Below are positions 8,779 through 16,388 of a stretch of 63,026 nucleotides of DNA, piece by piece. The notes beneath the pieces are model-generated. The model was not told the DNA's origin, made no database searches, and was given only the letters and a program-made list of their open reading frames with translations. Location: positions 1 to 63,026 of the forward strand of contig JAEIOD010000029.1 in NCBI GenBank assembly GCA_016342415.1, read 5' to 3'. The translations under genes were made by a program, and so were the position numbers. This stretch comes from Clostridiales bacterium. Lineage in GTDB: Bacteria; Bacillota; Clostridia; Peptostreptococcales; Acidaminobacteraceae. Positions within the stretch are counted from its first letter, which is position 1; every line of letters starts with the position of its first letter.

Positions 8779-9120
8779 ATGTTAGAAAAGAAAATTGATT
8801 TAAGAAATGCATTAGATAATATTATATCAGTATCGGAACTTGGAAGAGGAAAAGCTTCCAAAGTTATTCAAAATGTCGAATCAAATAAAGAGCAATATAT
8901 TGTTGTAAAGAATAATAAACCACAAGCAATTATTATGTCAATTGAGGAATATTCAGACTTACAGAAACTAAGAGAAGAATATGAATTATTAAAGCTTGCA
9001 GCACAAAGAGTTTCTGAGAGTAATGATGCAGAATATAGGTCTATTGATGATGTTATGAAAGACTTAGATATTGATGAAAAAGATTTAGAGGATCTAGAAG
9101 ATGATGTGGATATTGAATAA
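8779..9120 (+). CDS. Phd/YefM-like antitoxin, toxin lost (cassette 5)
   Basis: A 113-residue Phd/YefM-type antitoxin: N-terminal VSELGRGKASKVIQNV, the central YIVVKNNKPQAIIMSIEEYS and a long acidic C-terminal tail (IDEKDLEDLEDDVDIE) that would have neutralised a basic toxin. I start at ATG 8779 because AAGGAGAGGTG lies 6 or more bases upstream; the in-frame GTG at 8770 overlaps that site. The stop overlaps the ATG of a toxin remnant of only 11 codons. This is therefore an orphan antitoxin that may still act as a self-repressor or neutralise a related toxin elsewhere. Confidence 0.82.
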   Translation: MLEKKIDLRNALDNIISVSELGRGKASKVIQNVESNKEQYIVVKNNKPQAIIMSIEEYSDLQKLREEYELLKLAAQRVSESNDAEYRSIDDVMKDLDIDEKDLEDLEDDVDIE

Positions 9121-9155
9121 TGTGGAATATTAGATTTTGTCCAGAAGCAATATGA
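9120..9155 (+). pseudogene. RelE-like toxin remnant
   Basis: ATG at 9120 overlaps the antitoxin stop (TAATG coupling) and reads MWNIRFCPEAI before TGA at 9153-9155. That is the typical opening strand of RelE/ParE toxins. Only about 25 bp remain before the attC, so the rest of the toxin gene has been deleted. Confidence 0.6.
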
Positions 9156-9180
9156 GGTATATGACTAAATATTATACATC

Positions 9181-9373
9181 GTCTAACTCAACATCTGAGC
9201 AGAGGTCCAAGATTAGTGATGTGAGCGGTTTGTATTAAGAGAAGTAGGTACATGACTTTGTTATCATGGACAAACCTTCTCACTAACCGAGTCACCATTG
9301 CATTAGTCAGGGCGAGCCTGACATGAGCAAAGGTTGTAAGTTCGAAGGCATCTCAGATGCGCTTCCGTTAACT
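9181..9373 (+). repeat. attC site 5 (complete)
   Basis: Left box GTCTAAC (9181-9187), right box GTTAACT (9367-9373). The common interior carries a hairpin GTCAGG/CCTGAC (9306-9322) that covaries with GTCCAA/TTGGAC of site 1. The left box pairs poorly with its cassette start GTTATCT, the one exception among the intact sites. Confidence 0.9.
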
Positions 9374-9430
9374 GAAATTCATTTACTAGTACTAAAAGTA
9401 GGTAGTGATTACTCATAAAAGGATGATGTG

Positions 9431-9523
9431 GGTAAAAAAATACAAAAATTACCTAGATGCTATTGATATGAGTAATGATTACCCATATACTTATGACATA
9501 GGTAAAAAAACAAATAAATTACC
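9431..9523 (+). promoter_or_regulatory. Fic cassette promoter flanked by twin operators
   Basis: TTGATA (9463-9468), a 17-bp spacer and TATACT (9486-9491) form a promoter. Two 23-bp AT-rich inverted repeats with GGTAA/TTACC arms begin exactly 70 bp apart at 9431 and 9501, one before the -35 and one after the -10. They lie within a duplicated block of about 55 bp. This layout suits looping or cooperative repression, possibly by the winged-helix end of the Fic protein (inference). Confidence 0.75.
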
Positions 9524-9539
9524 CGTGTAGGAGGATGTC

Positions 9540-10610
9540 ATGAACAACAGTCTTAAGCATTTACCACCGCATACAGACGACAAATTGATAGATTTAGAAT
9601 CAAAGGTAGTTTTAAAAGAAACAATAAGTACTAATAAAATACTCGCAGAACTTAAGGGATACTCTGAAGCTATACCTAATAAGAATATTTTATTGAATGC
9701 AATAACTTTGATAGAAGCGAAAGATAGTTCGGAAATAGAGAACATTATAACTACACATGATGAACTATTTGATGCGATGTCAAGAAAAGAGGTCTTACCA
9801 GGACCAACTAAGGAAGTTTTAAATTACAAAGAAGCAATATGGACTGGGGTTGAGTTGATTAAAAAGAGAGGTATCCTAACAACAAATTCAATTGCAGAAA
9901 TCCAGGCAGTGATAGAAGGAAATAATGCAGGCATACGAAAACAATCAGGAACTGTACTGATGAATGAAGTAACTGGTGAGATTGTACATCGTCCTCCTGA
10001 AACAGAATCAGAAATTAGAAATCTACTCAGTAATCTAGAAATATACATGAATACAGATGATGATATAGATCCATTGATAAAGCTAGCAGTAATACATTAT
10101 CAATTTGAGAGTATACATCCATTTTATGATGGAAATGGTAGGACGGGAAGAATTATAAATATACTCTATTTGATTATGAAAAATCTACTAGATGGTCCAA
10201 TACTTTTCTTAAGTAAATATATAATGGAGAATAAATCTAGTTACTATAGGTTATTGCAAGAAGTACAAATTGATGAAAATTGGGAGGAATGGATTCTTTA
10301 TATACTAAAGAGTATTAAAGAAACTGCAAGTGAATCCTTAGATACATTAGTTCAAATAAACAATATAATTTATGAAACAATAAGAGAAATAAAAGAGAAA
10401 GCCCCCAAAATATACTCATACGAACTTGTAGAATTAGTATTTAGTGAGTTTTATACAAGGATAGGAAATGCAGAATCTACATTGGGCGTAACTAGAAAAA
10501 CTGCAGCAGGATATTTAAATAAACTTGTTGAGATTGAAGTACTTGAAAAAGATACAAGAGGACGTGAAAATGTATATATTAATAAGAGGTTGATTTCCTT
10601 ATTTACGTAA
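9540..10610 (+). CDS. Fic/DOC family protein, AMP-transferase (cassette 6)
   Basis: A 356-residue Fic protein, expected to transfer AMP (or another nucleotide part) to a hydroxyl group of a target protein. The active-site loop HPFYDGNGRTGR spans residues 193-204 with catalytic His193 and phosphate-binding Asp/Asn/Arg. Residues 63-68 (SSEIEN) match the (S/T)xxxE(G/N) inhibitory helix of class II Fic proteins, so the enzyme probably restrains itself. The C-terminal part (YTRIGNAESTLGVTRKTAAGYLNKL) is a winged helix seen in many Fic proteins. AGGAGG precedes the start. Its promoter carries two operator-like repeats. Confidence 0.92.
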   Translation: MNNSLKHLPPHTDDKLIDLESKVVLKETISTNKILAELKGYSEAIPNKNILLNAITLIEAKDSSEIENIITTHDELFDAMSRKEVLPGPTKEVLNYKEAIWTGVELIKKRGILTTNSIAEIQAVIEGNNAGIRKQSGTVLMNEVTGEIVHRPPETESEIRNLLSNLEIYMNTDDDIDPLIKLAVIHYQFESIHPFYDGNGRTGRIINILYLIMKNLLDGPILFLSKYIMENKSSYYRLLQEVQIDENWEEWILYILKSIKETASESLDTLVQINNIIYETIREIKEKAPKIYSYELVELVFSEFYTRIGNAESTLGVTRKTAAGYLNKLVEIEVLEKDTRGRENVYINKRLISLFT

Positions 10611-10619
10611 ATAAACATC

Positions 10620-10811
10620 AGTTAACACTACATCTGGACAGAGGTCCCAGGTAAGTGAAGTGAGGAATATGATTTGAGATGAGTAGTTACATGTTCTAGC
10701 TATCATGGACAAACCCTCTCACTAACCAGTCACCGTTGCATTAGTCAGGGCGAGCCTGACATGAGCAAAGGTTGTAAGTTCGAGGGCATCTCAGATGCGC
10801 TTCCGTTAGCC
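10620..10811 (+). repeat. attC site 6 (complete)
   Basis: TCAGTTAAC ending at 10626 is the exact reverse complement of GTTAACTGA at its cassette start (9367). Interior hairpin GTCAGG/CCTGAC as in site 5. Right box GTTAGCC (10805-10811). Confidence 0.93.
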
Positions 10812-11102
10812 GAAATGACCTAAAGTTCTTTTGTAACGTCCTGTTGCAGATTGTTAGAAGACTTTAGGAATATCATATGTCGCAATCAAAGATAGTTTTA
10901 TTACTTTTGAGAATTGTACTTTGAGTTAATGGATGGATTAAACATCACGAGTAAGAATGCTCAGATGATCAGTTTATTGTTCTGCTAAATATACTGAGGA
11001 ATTGAGAAAACTGGAGTCAGAGTTCTACAAGAATAATTATTAATCAATATAAAACAGTTATTAAGTGAAATGGTGTGGCGTCCTGCCGCGGAAGGTCAAA
11101 TC
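10812..11102 (+). other. ORF-less cassette body (cassette 7)
   Basis: About 290 bp between two intact attC sites without a credible gene. Its ends pair perfectly (GTTAGCCGA at 10805, TCGGCTAAC ending 11109), so it is a real cassette. I see only a 19-codon ORF at 10931 and a coding-like stretch near 10985-11043 (KYTEELRKLESEFYKNNY) that lacks a start, so this may be a decayed small gene. A GC-rich hairpin CCTGCCGCGG lies near 11083. It could also encode an RNA. Confidence 0.6.
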
Positions 11103-11308
11103 GGCTAACACTGCGTCTGGTGCAAGGTCCACTGAATATATTGAAAGAAAGATATGGATAACCTTTGAGAGGCTCTATTGAGATATTATATACGGTGGAC
11201 ACACTCGTTTCACTAACCGAGTCACTGACTCATTAGGCGTTCGCAGGCTCACAGCCATGAGATTACAGTTGTAAGCTCAACAGCGTCTCAGATGCGCTTC
11301 CGTTATGT
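11103..11308 (+). repeat. attC site 7 (complete, second interior subtype)
   Basis: TCGGCTAAC ending at 11109 pairs with the cassette start. The interior has the TGACTCATTAGGCGTT and GGCTCACAGCCATGAG segment shared with site 10 instead of GCATTAGTCCAA. Right box GTTATGT (11302-11308). Confidence 0.92.
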
Positions 11309-11340
11309 AAAATAAATAAAACGCCTATATATATGGCGTT

Positions 11341-11610
11341 TTAGGAAAATGAAATATGAAGATTTTTACCTAAAGCATGAGCAATTTTTGATAAGAATTC
11401 TACACTTGGATTAGAATTTCCACTTTCTAACCTTGATATTGCTGATTGTTTAGTTCCGATTAACTCAGCTAATTGTTTTTGAGAGAGACCTTTTTCAATC
11501 CTTAGATTAATTAGTTCCGATTTTATTTTATAAATAGGTTCTAAAGCATCGTATTCGTTCTTTAGTTCTTCATCTTGGAAGAGTAGTTCTTTTAAATCAT
11601 TATGTTTCAT
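11341..11610 (-). CDS. HigA-like XRE antitoxin (cassette 8)
   Basis: An 89-residue XRE-family helix-turn-helix protein. Residues about 37-88 (LRIEKGLSQKQLAELIGT, then KQSAISRLESGNSNPSVEFL) are a classical Cro/C1 domain. Following a HigB-like toxin frame on the minus strand, with start and stop overlapping by 4 bp, it is the antitoxin of a HigBA-type module (toxin first, as usual for HigBA). It appears intact while its toxin carries two frameshifts. It likely represses its operon through the palindromes at 11984-12027. Confidence 0.87.
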   Translation of the reverse strand: MKHNDLKELLFQDEELKNEYDALEPIYKIKSELINLRIEKGLSQKQLAELIGTKQSAISRLESGNSNPSVEFLSKIAHALGKNLHISFS

Positions 11611-11960
11611 CTCTGATCATTCCTTTCGAGGTATTCGTTTCTATAACGTATAGCTGTATTGAGTTCTCTTTGAGGTGTTTTATTACTCTTCTTTAAGAAA
11701 GCATGTAACATCATATATGCATTCTCTTTAAAAGTGAAATAAAATATTCGATAATTTTTTAGATGATATTTTAACATGTAATTCCCATATATCATCTGTG
11801 CCTTTCATTTTCTTAATATGAGGCATACCTAAGTTATAACCATATTCTGAGAGTAAATCAACATCTCTTAGTATTTTGGCAAGTTCCTTCTTAGGCAAAG
11901 TTTTGAATAATCATATATAGGACAAGAGTCACCTTTAGTATAATAGTGGATTTCGAACAT
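11607..11960 (-). pseudogene. HigB-like toxin, two frameshifts (cassette 8)
   Basis: Read on the minus strand from ATG at 11960 (AGGAG ahead), the frame begins MFEIHYYTKGDSCPIYDY, as in HigB/RelE-like (Gp49) toxins. The homology then shifts frame near 11910 into TLPKKELAKILRDVDLLSEY and onward (GMPHIKKMKGTDDIWELHVK). It shifts again within the A-run near 11755 into NYRIFYFTFKENAYMMLHAF, and ends intact at 11607. Two small indels in one short gene make it non-functional. The antitoxin partner is preserved. Confidence 0.82.
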
Positions 11961-11983
11961 AGAAACTCCTTTCTTACAATAAT

Positions 11984-12027
11984 TTATCACATATATGTGA
12001 TAAAAACAATATAACATATATGTTATA
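11984..12027. promoter_or_regulatory. Two perfect palindromes, HigBA-type operators
   Basis: TTATCACATATATGTGATAA (11984-12003) and TATAACATATATGTTATA (12010-12027) are perfect palindromes sharing an ACATATATGT core, centred 25 bp apart, upstream of the toxin start on the minus strand. XRE antitoxins bind such sites. Confidence 0.75.
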
Positions 12028-12043
12028 AAGTTTTATTTACTTA

Positions 12044-12237
12044 ACATAACACTACATCTGAGCAGAGGTCCACAGGTAAGTGAAGATATAAGTTTGTTTT
12101 GTTAAGAGCATCAACATGATCTTACTATCATGGACAAACCCTCTCACTAACCGAGTCACCACTGCATTAGTCCAAGTGAATTGGACATGGGCAGAGGCTG
12201 TAAGTTCGAGGGCATCTTAGATACACTTCCGTTATGT
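12044..12237 (+). repeat. attC site 8 (complete)
   Basis: Left box ACATAAC pairs with cassette start GTTATGT (11302). Common interior with GTCCAA/TTGGAC hairpin. Right box GTTATGT (12231-12237). The right arm has slightly changed to TTAGATACACTTCC. Confidence 0.92.
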
Positions 12238-12304
12238 GAAAAAATATCTAATAGAAAAATAACTTTAATAGGGTAATATTTTAAGAATATAAGGAGCTAT
12301 AGGA

Positions 12305-12868
12305 ATGTTTAAATTAAATAGAATATTTGAAGGATTTCCAACCATAAGCACTACGAAATTCGACATGAGACTTATTCGACCATCAGATAGAAGTGAGTTA
12401 CTATCAATTTATTCAGATGAGGAAAGTGTAAAATATCAGGCAATGCATCTAATGGAGAATGAGACAAAGGCAAATCAAATGATAGAGATGATTTCAAATG
12501 GTTATGAGTGTAAATACTTTGCAAGATGGGGAATCACAGATAAAGAAACAGATAAACTTGTTGGAATTGTTTCTATCCATCATATTGATTATAAAAATAA
12601 CAGTTCTCAAATTGGATACATTTTAAATAAGGCTTATTGGAATAAAAGCATTATGACACATATTGTATCTGATACAATAGATTATTTGTTTAAAGAAGTT
12701 GAATTAAAACGTTTGATTGCTGAAATACATCCAGAGAATAAAGCTTCTATCAGATTGTCAGAGAAACTGGGATTTAAGAAAGAAGGAGTTTCAGTTGACT
12801 CTATATTTAATCCTTCAACTAATAAATATGAGAATAGAATTATTATGAGTTTAGTTAATTCTATTTAG
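12305..12868 (+). CDS. GNAT N-acetyltransferase, RimJ/RimL type (cassette 9)
   Basis: A 187-residue acetyl-CoA-dependent GNAT of the RimJ/RimL-like group, which includes ribosomal-protein and small-molecule acetyltransferases. Visible parts are the opening strand TTKFDMRLIRPSDRSELLSIY, the IGYILNKAYWNKSIMTHIV region (acetyl-CoA loop, here lacking the usual RGKG pattern) and LIAEIHPENKASIRLSEKLG with FKKEG, typical of motif B. The substrate cannot be told. AAGGAG lies 8 bases before the start. Sole gene of its cassette. Confidence 0.85.
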   Translation: MFKLNRIFEGFPTISTTKFDMRLIRPSDRSELLSIYSDEESVKYQAMHLMENETKANQMIEMISNGYECKYFARWGITDKETDKLVGIVSIHHIDYKNNSSQIGYILNKAYWNKSIMTHIVSDTIDYLFKEVELKRLIAEIHPENKASIRLSEKLGFKKEGVSVDSIFNPSTNKYENRIIMSLVNSI

Positions 12869-12895
12869 ATAATCATTGATCACGTAAATTTAATC

Positions 12896-13072
12896 ACATA
12901 ACACTACATCTGAGCAGAGTCCACAGGCGAGTGAAAGAATGAGCTAGTTATGAAAAGAGCAGTTACATGATCTTATAATCATGGATAAACCCTCTCACTA
13001 ACCGAGTCACCAGCTCACAAGCATGAGAGCCGGTTGTAAGTTCGAAGGCATCCAGATGCGCTACAGTTAAAT
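12896..13072 (+). repeat. attC site 9 (complete, 177 bp, third interior subtype)
   Basis: TCACATAAC ending at 12902 is the reverse complement of GTTATGTGA at its cassette start (12231). The interior has a shortened hairpin CAGCTCACAAGCATGAGAGC. Right arm CTACA rather than CTTCC before GTTAAAT (13066-13072). Confidence 0.9.
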
Positions 13073-13203
13073 GAAATGATATTATTAATAGAAAACTTTT
13101 TATCAATGAAATAAAGAACAATACTCGTTATGAATATGTTTAAAATAATGGAGGAACAGATGAGAGAACCTAGTATTTTGATATATTCTCATTTTTTTTA
13201 TGT

Positions 13204-13827
13204 ATGGGATTTGGAATTGTCAAATGGTTATTTAATGAAAAATCTAATGCATTAAATAAGTTATCATATCTATATATGATTGTTGCTACAATTCTTTTAA
13301 GTTTAGTTATTACTGATTCAATTATTGGTGCAATATATTCTATTATATTTGGGCTCTCATTTATGGTTTCAGTAGAAATCTCTAATAAAGAGTTGAAATC
13401 TAATAAACTGTACATTTTTATAGTGTTGATTGCTATTACAACTACAATGTTTATATTTATTAGTAGATTTGTTTTAGTGAAGTCATTGTCGTTATTGATC
13501 ATATATATTTTACCTTCAGTTTATGTTTTCAATCGTCCCAAAGATCAACCGATAAAATATAGAGTGATCAGTGCAATTGGTTTTCTAATAATCTTACTCG
13601 TAGGACAACATTACAATAATGATAAGGTTAATATATATCCAACTAGACAATCTTTTACTGCAATTGATTACCTAAAACAGAATTATCCTAAAGAAAACTA
13701 CGTCATTTATGCGAGAGATTCGATGAGAGGTAGTAAGACTATTCTAACAGTATATATGGACTCAACAGAAAAACCATTGAGACTCGAATATAAGAATAGT
13801 ATGATAGTCAATGTTCTAGAACAATAA
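13204..13827 (+). CDS. Small membrane protein, unknown (cassette 10)
   Basis: A 207-residue protein with about five hydrophobic segments in the first 140 residues (for example YMIVATILLSLVITDSIIGA and YIFIVLIAITTTMFIFI) and a soluble C-terminal part of about 60 residues. I do not recognise a family. The best ribosome site (GGAGG at 13150) points to ATG 13160, which is in another frame and would read into the T8 run at 13192. A one-base change in that run may have separated the natural start from the body, so the gene may be a recent pseudogene or start at 13204 without a good ribosome site. Confidence 0.65.
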   Translation: MGFGIVKWLFNEKSNALNKLSYLYMIVATILLSLVITDSIIGAIYSIIFGLSFMVSVEISNKELKSNKLYIFIVLIAITTTMFIFISRFVLVKSLSLLIIYILPSVYVFNRPKDQPIKYRVISAIGFLIILLVGQHYNNDKVNIYPTRQSFTAIDYLKQNYPKENYVIYARDSMRGSKTILTVYMDSTEKPLRLEYKNSMIVNVLEQ

Positions 13828-13869
13828 GTAAATCTATTTAACTATAAATGCTACAAATAATATAACTTC

Positions 13870-14068
13870 ATTTAACACTACATCTGAGCTGAGGTCCACA
13901 GGTAAGCGGTGAGATCAGTTGGTTTAAGAAGAGTAGCTACATGACTTCAACTATTATGGACACACTCGTTTCGCTAACCATGTCCTGACTCATTAGGCGT
14001 TGGTAGGCTCAGGGCCATGAGAGTTCAGTTGTAAGTTTAATGGCATCTCAGATGCGCTTCTGTTATGT
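13870..14068 (+). repeat. attC site 10 (complete)
   Basis: TTCATTTAAC ending at 13876 is the exact reverse complement of GTTAAATGAA at the cassette start (13066). The interior is the TGACTCATTAGGCGTT subtype of site 7. Right box GTTATGT (14062-14068). Confidence 0.93.
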
Positions 14069-14126
14069 GGAATCATAATATTTGGAATGACAGTGCATCT
14101 GTATTAGGAAATACATAGGAGAAAGC

Positions 14127-15065
14127 ATGAAAAATCTAAACTTATTGATAATTATTTTAGTACTAGTTGCATCAACTGTATCTTGTCAAGTTGAGTCAGC
14201 CTTTAGGTCAAAAGATATTAATAGTTTGTTGAATGATCTCAGTTCTGAATATAAACAAATTGAAGATACTAAAGTCAAAAAATATCAGGGAGGGATAAAC
14301 ATATATGTCTATTTTACAAGTACTCAAGATAAATCAATAAATAAAGATATATATGATGAGTTTAAAACATTTTTTTCGAATTCAGATGTAGCTGAGCGTG
14401 TGGCTAATAAGTTTGGGAGGTCCCCTTCAATATATCCTGATTATCCAATTATAACAGTGTATTTTATCGATAGTGAAGAAATAGAATCACATGAGATTAC
14501 TACAGTGGGACACGATAACGAGTATGATGAATGGACTGAACCATATTACTATAATAAGGGCTATTTTGTAACTGAGAATAAAGCTAATGAATCAATCCAG
14601 GAAGAAAGAAGGAAAAGGTATACTGATATATTATCAACGATTAAAGATAATAATCATCATACATATGTATCAGTTATATACAATTATGCTTCATTGAAAG
14701 ATGAACATGTTGTTCTTCGTGTAACATATAATACAGAGGATCAGTTTTATGAAGCTACCGAATCTGTTTGGATAAATGAATATGATCAAGAGCTTAATTT
14801 AGTAGTTGATAAGATTGATTGGAAGTACATAATGAAAAGTCAGAAAGTGAAATTCTTCAAAAGAGATTCTGAAAGTAATAAGTATGTTTTTGGAAATGAA
14901 AGAGAAAATGAGGGGGTCATTTCTTCAGATTACTTCATTTTAGATAAAGCAAAATGTGAGAGTGATATTGAGTTGATAGATAATGAGGTATATATGCTGC
15001 TATTTACTATTGATGAACCTAACAAAATAGTTAGCTACATTATTAAAGAAATTGAAGTTAATTAA
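14127..15065 (+). CDS. Hypothetical lipoprotein (cassette 11)
   Basis: A 312-residue predicted lipoprotein with the signal MKNLNLLIIILVLVASTVSC (lipobox TVSC, Cys20). The mature part is acidic and tyrosine-rich without a domain I recognise. It has two long alpha/beta-like stretches (GINIYVYFTSTQDKSINKDI, YPIITVYFIDSEEIESHEI) and a C-terminal segment EVYMLLFTIDEPNKIVSYII. It would sit on the outer surface. AGGAG precedes the start; single-gene cassette. Confidence 0.75.
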   Translation: MKNLNLLIIILVLVASTVSCQVESAFRSKDINSLLNDLSSEYKQIEDTKVKKYQGGINIYVYFTSTQDKSINKDIYDEFKTFFSNSDVAERVANKFGRSPSIYPDYPIITVYFIDSEEIESHEITTVGHDNEYDEWTEPYYYNKGYFVTENKANESIQEERRKRYTDILSTIKDNNHHTYVSVIYNYASLKDEHVVLRVTYNTEDQFYEATESVWINEYDQELNLVVDKIDWKYIMKSQKVKFFKRDSESNKYVFGNERENEGVISSDYFILDKAKCESDIELIDNEVYMLLFTIDEPNKIVSYIIKEIEVN

Positions 15066-15096
15066 TTGTAGCGAAACTGTGCAATATGATGACTAC

Positions 15097-15293
15097 ACAT
15101 AACACAAATTCTGAGCAAAGGTTCACAGGTGAGTGATGGTATTGGATCGGTTTGAAATGTGTATCTACATACATTGATATCACGGACACACCATCTCACT
15201 AACCGAGACAGCAGCTCACTAGCTGTTTATAGACTCACAAGCATAAGAGCAGACTGTAAGTTAAAAGGCATCTCAGATGCACTTCCGTTAAAT
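15097..15293 (+). repeat. attC site 11 (complete, third subtype)
   Basis: CACATAAC ending at 15103 pairs with GTTATGTG at 14062. The left inner stem has changed to ACAAATTCTGAG. The interior carries CAGCTCACTAGCTGTT and GCATAAGAGC as in site 12. Right box GTTAAAT (15287-15293). Confidence 0.88.
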
Positions 15294-15334
15294 GAAGGTT
15301 TTACGTTAGCAATCTTTAAATACAAGGAGGATTA

Positions 15335-16114
15335 ATGATTGAGTTAGGATGCAACTATTCCCTGGAACTAATGTGTTTAATTAAATCAGATAGAGTGAAA
15401 ATTGATTGGATTAAGTTATCAAAAGAACATCAGTTTCATGAGCAATTTGTTTCAGTAAATAAATTAAGACCAGCACTGCTTCACTTTGTTCCTTGTATAA
15501 CATCAACTTCATTTCCAGAGGGGTGGAATGCAGAAACATTGAATAAGGCAATAGAAAAATGTAAATCACCACATATTGCATTGCATATGAGAGCAAATAG
15601 ACGAGATCTAAAACTCCCATTGTCGCAGAAAGAATTTTTAAATTCGGTAGTTGAATTGATTGAAGAAAAGAAATTATCATATTGCAAAGAAATATTAGTA
15701 GAAAATATGCCAAGTACCTGTTTGCCAAGTGGCTATGAAGCGCTAGCTGATCCTGAATTCATAAAAGTAGTATGCGAAATTTGTGATATCGGTATATGTC
15801 TTGATGTTGCACACGCTGAAATAAGCGCTTTTCATAGAAATGAATCGATTGAAGAGTATATCAACAAGCTACCTTTACATCGTGTAAAAGAAATTCATTT
15901 GAGTAATCCCCAAGAAATAAATGGAGAATTAAAAGACACACATGAGTCGTTAAATGAGAGGAACTATGAATTTCTGTTAAGTATATTGGAAAAGACATCT
16001 CCAAGAATCGTCACACTAGAATATGGCGGGGAAGGTTCAGATTATAATGGAAAATCAGATATATTGAAAATTGAGAACCAGCTAAATAGACTTACACAAA
16101 TAATAAATAAGTAA
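15335..16114 (+). CDS. DUF692/MNIO-like TIM-barrel protein (cassette 12)
   Basis: A 259-residue TIM-barrel protein that I match to DUF692, now called MNIO (multinuclear non-heme iron) enzymes, which remodel cysteines or other residues in ribosomal peptides. Supporting motifs are GCNYSLELM at the N-terminus, LVENMP near residue 121, a CDIGICLDVAHAEISAF strand, RVKEIHLSNP and DTHESLNERNYEFL, all in the DUF692 order with metal-ligand-like Glu, Asp, His and His. A general sugar-isomerase-like barrel is the alternative. No precursor peptide or partner protein is visible; it is alone in its cassette. AGGAGG precedes the start. Confidence 0.7.
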   Translation: MIELGCNYSLELMCLIKSDRVKIDWIKLSKEHQFHEQFVSVNKLRPALLHFVPCITSTSFPEGWNAETLNKAIEKCKSPHIALHMRANRRDLKLPLSQKEFLNSVVELIEEKKLSYCKEILVENMPSTCLPSGYEALADPEFIKVVCEICDIGICLDVAHAEISAFHRNESIEEYINKLPLHRVKEIHLSNPQEINGELKDTHESLNERNYEFLLSILEKTSPRIVTLEYGGEGSDYNGKSDILKIENQLNRLTQIINK

Positions 16115-16140
16115 TCATTTTCAATAGAAGCGTAAAACCA

Positions 16141-16338
16141 ATGTAACACTACAGCTGAGCAGAGGTCCATAGGAGAGTATTGCCATGTGTTTGGTTTATT
16201 AGGAGTATATACATATTCCTATGATTATTGACACATCATCTCACTAACCGAAACAGCAGCTCATTAGCTGTTTGCAGACTCACAAGCATAAGAGCAGACT
16301 GTAGGTTAAAAGGCATCTCAGATACACTTCCGTTAAGT
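16141..16338 (+). repeat. attC site 12 (complete, slightly drifted)
   Basis: Left box ATGTAAC, ACTACAGCTGAG inner stem and right arm CTCAGATACACTTCC-GTTAAGT (16332-16338). The interior matches site 11. It is the last site with both arms in good order before decay begins. Confidence 0.88.
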
Positions 16339-16388
16339 GAAATTCCAGTTATATTGCAAAATATCATTAATAGCAGAAAAGAGGTAAA

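Noticed and set aside
15411..15728. Minus-strand ORF of 105 codons inside the DUF692-like gene
   Set aside because: It is a shadow of the plus-strand gene, with leucine-rich random composition and no ribosome site.
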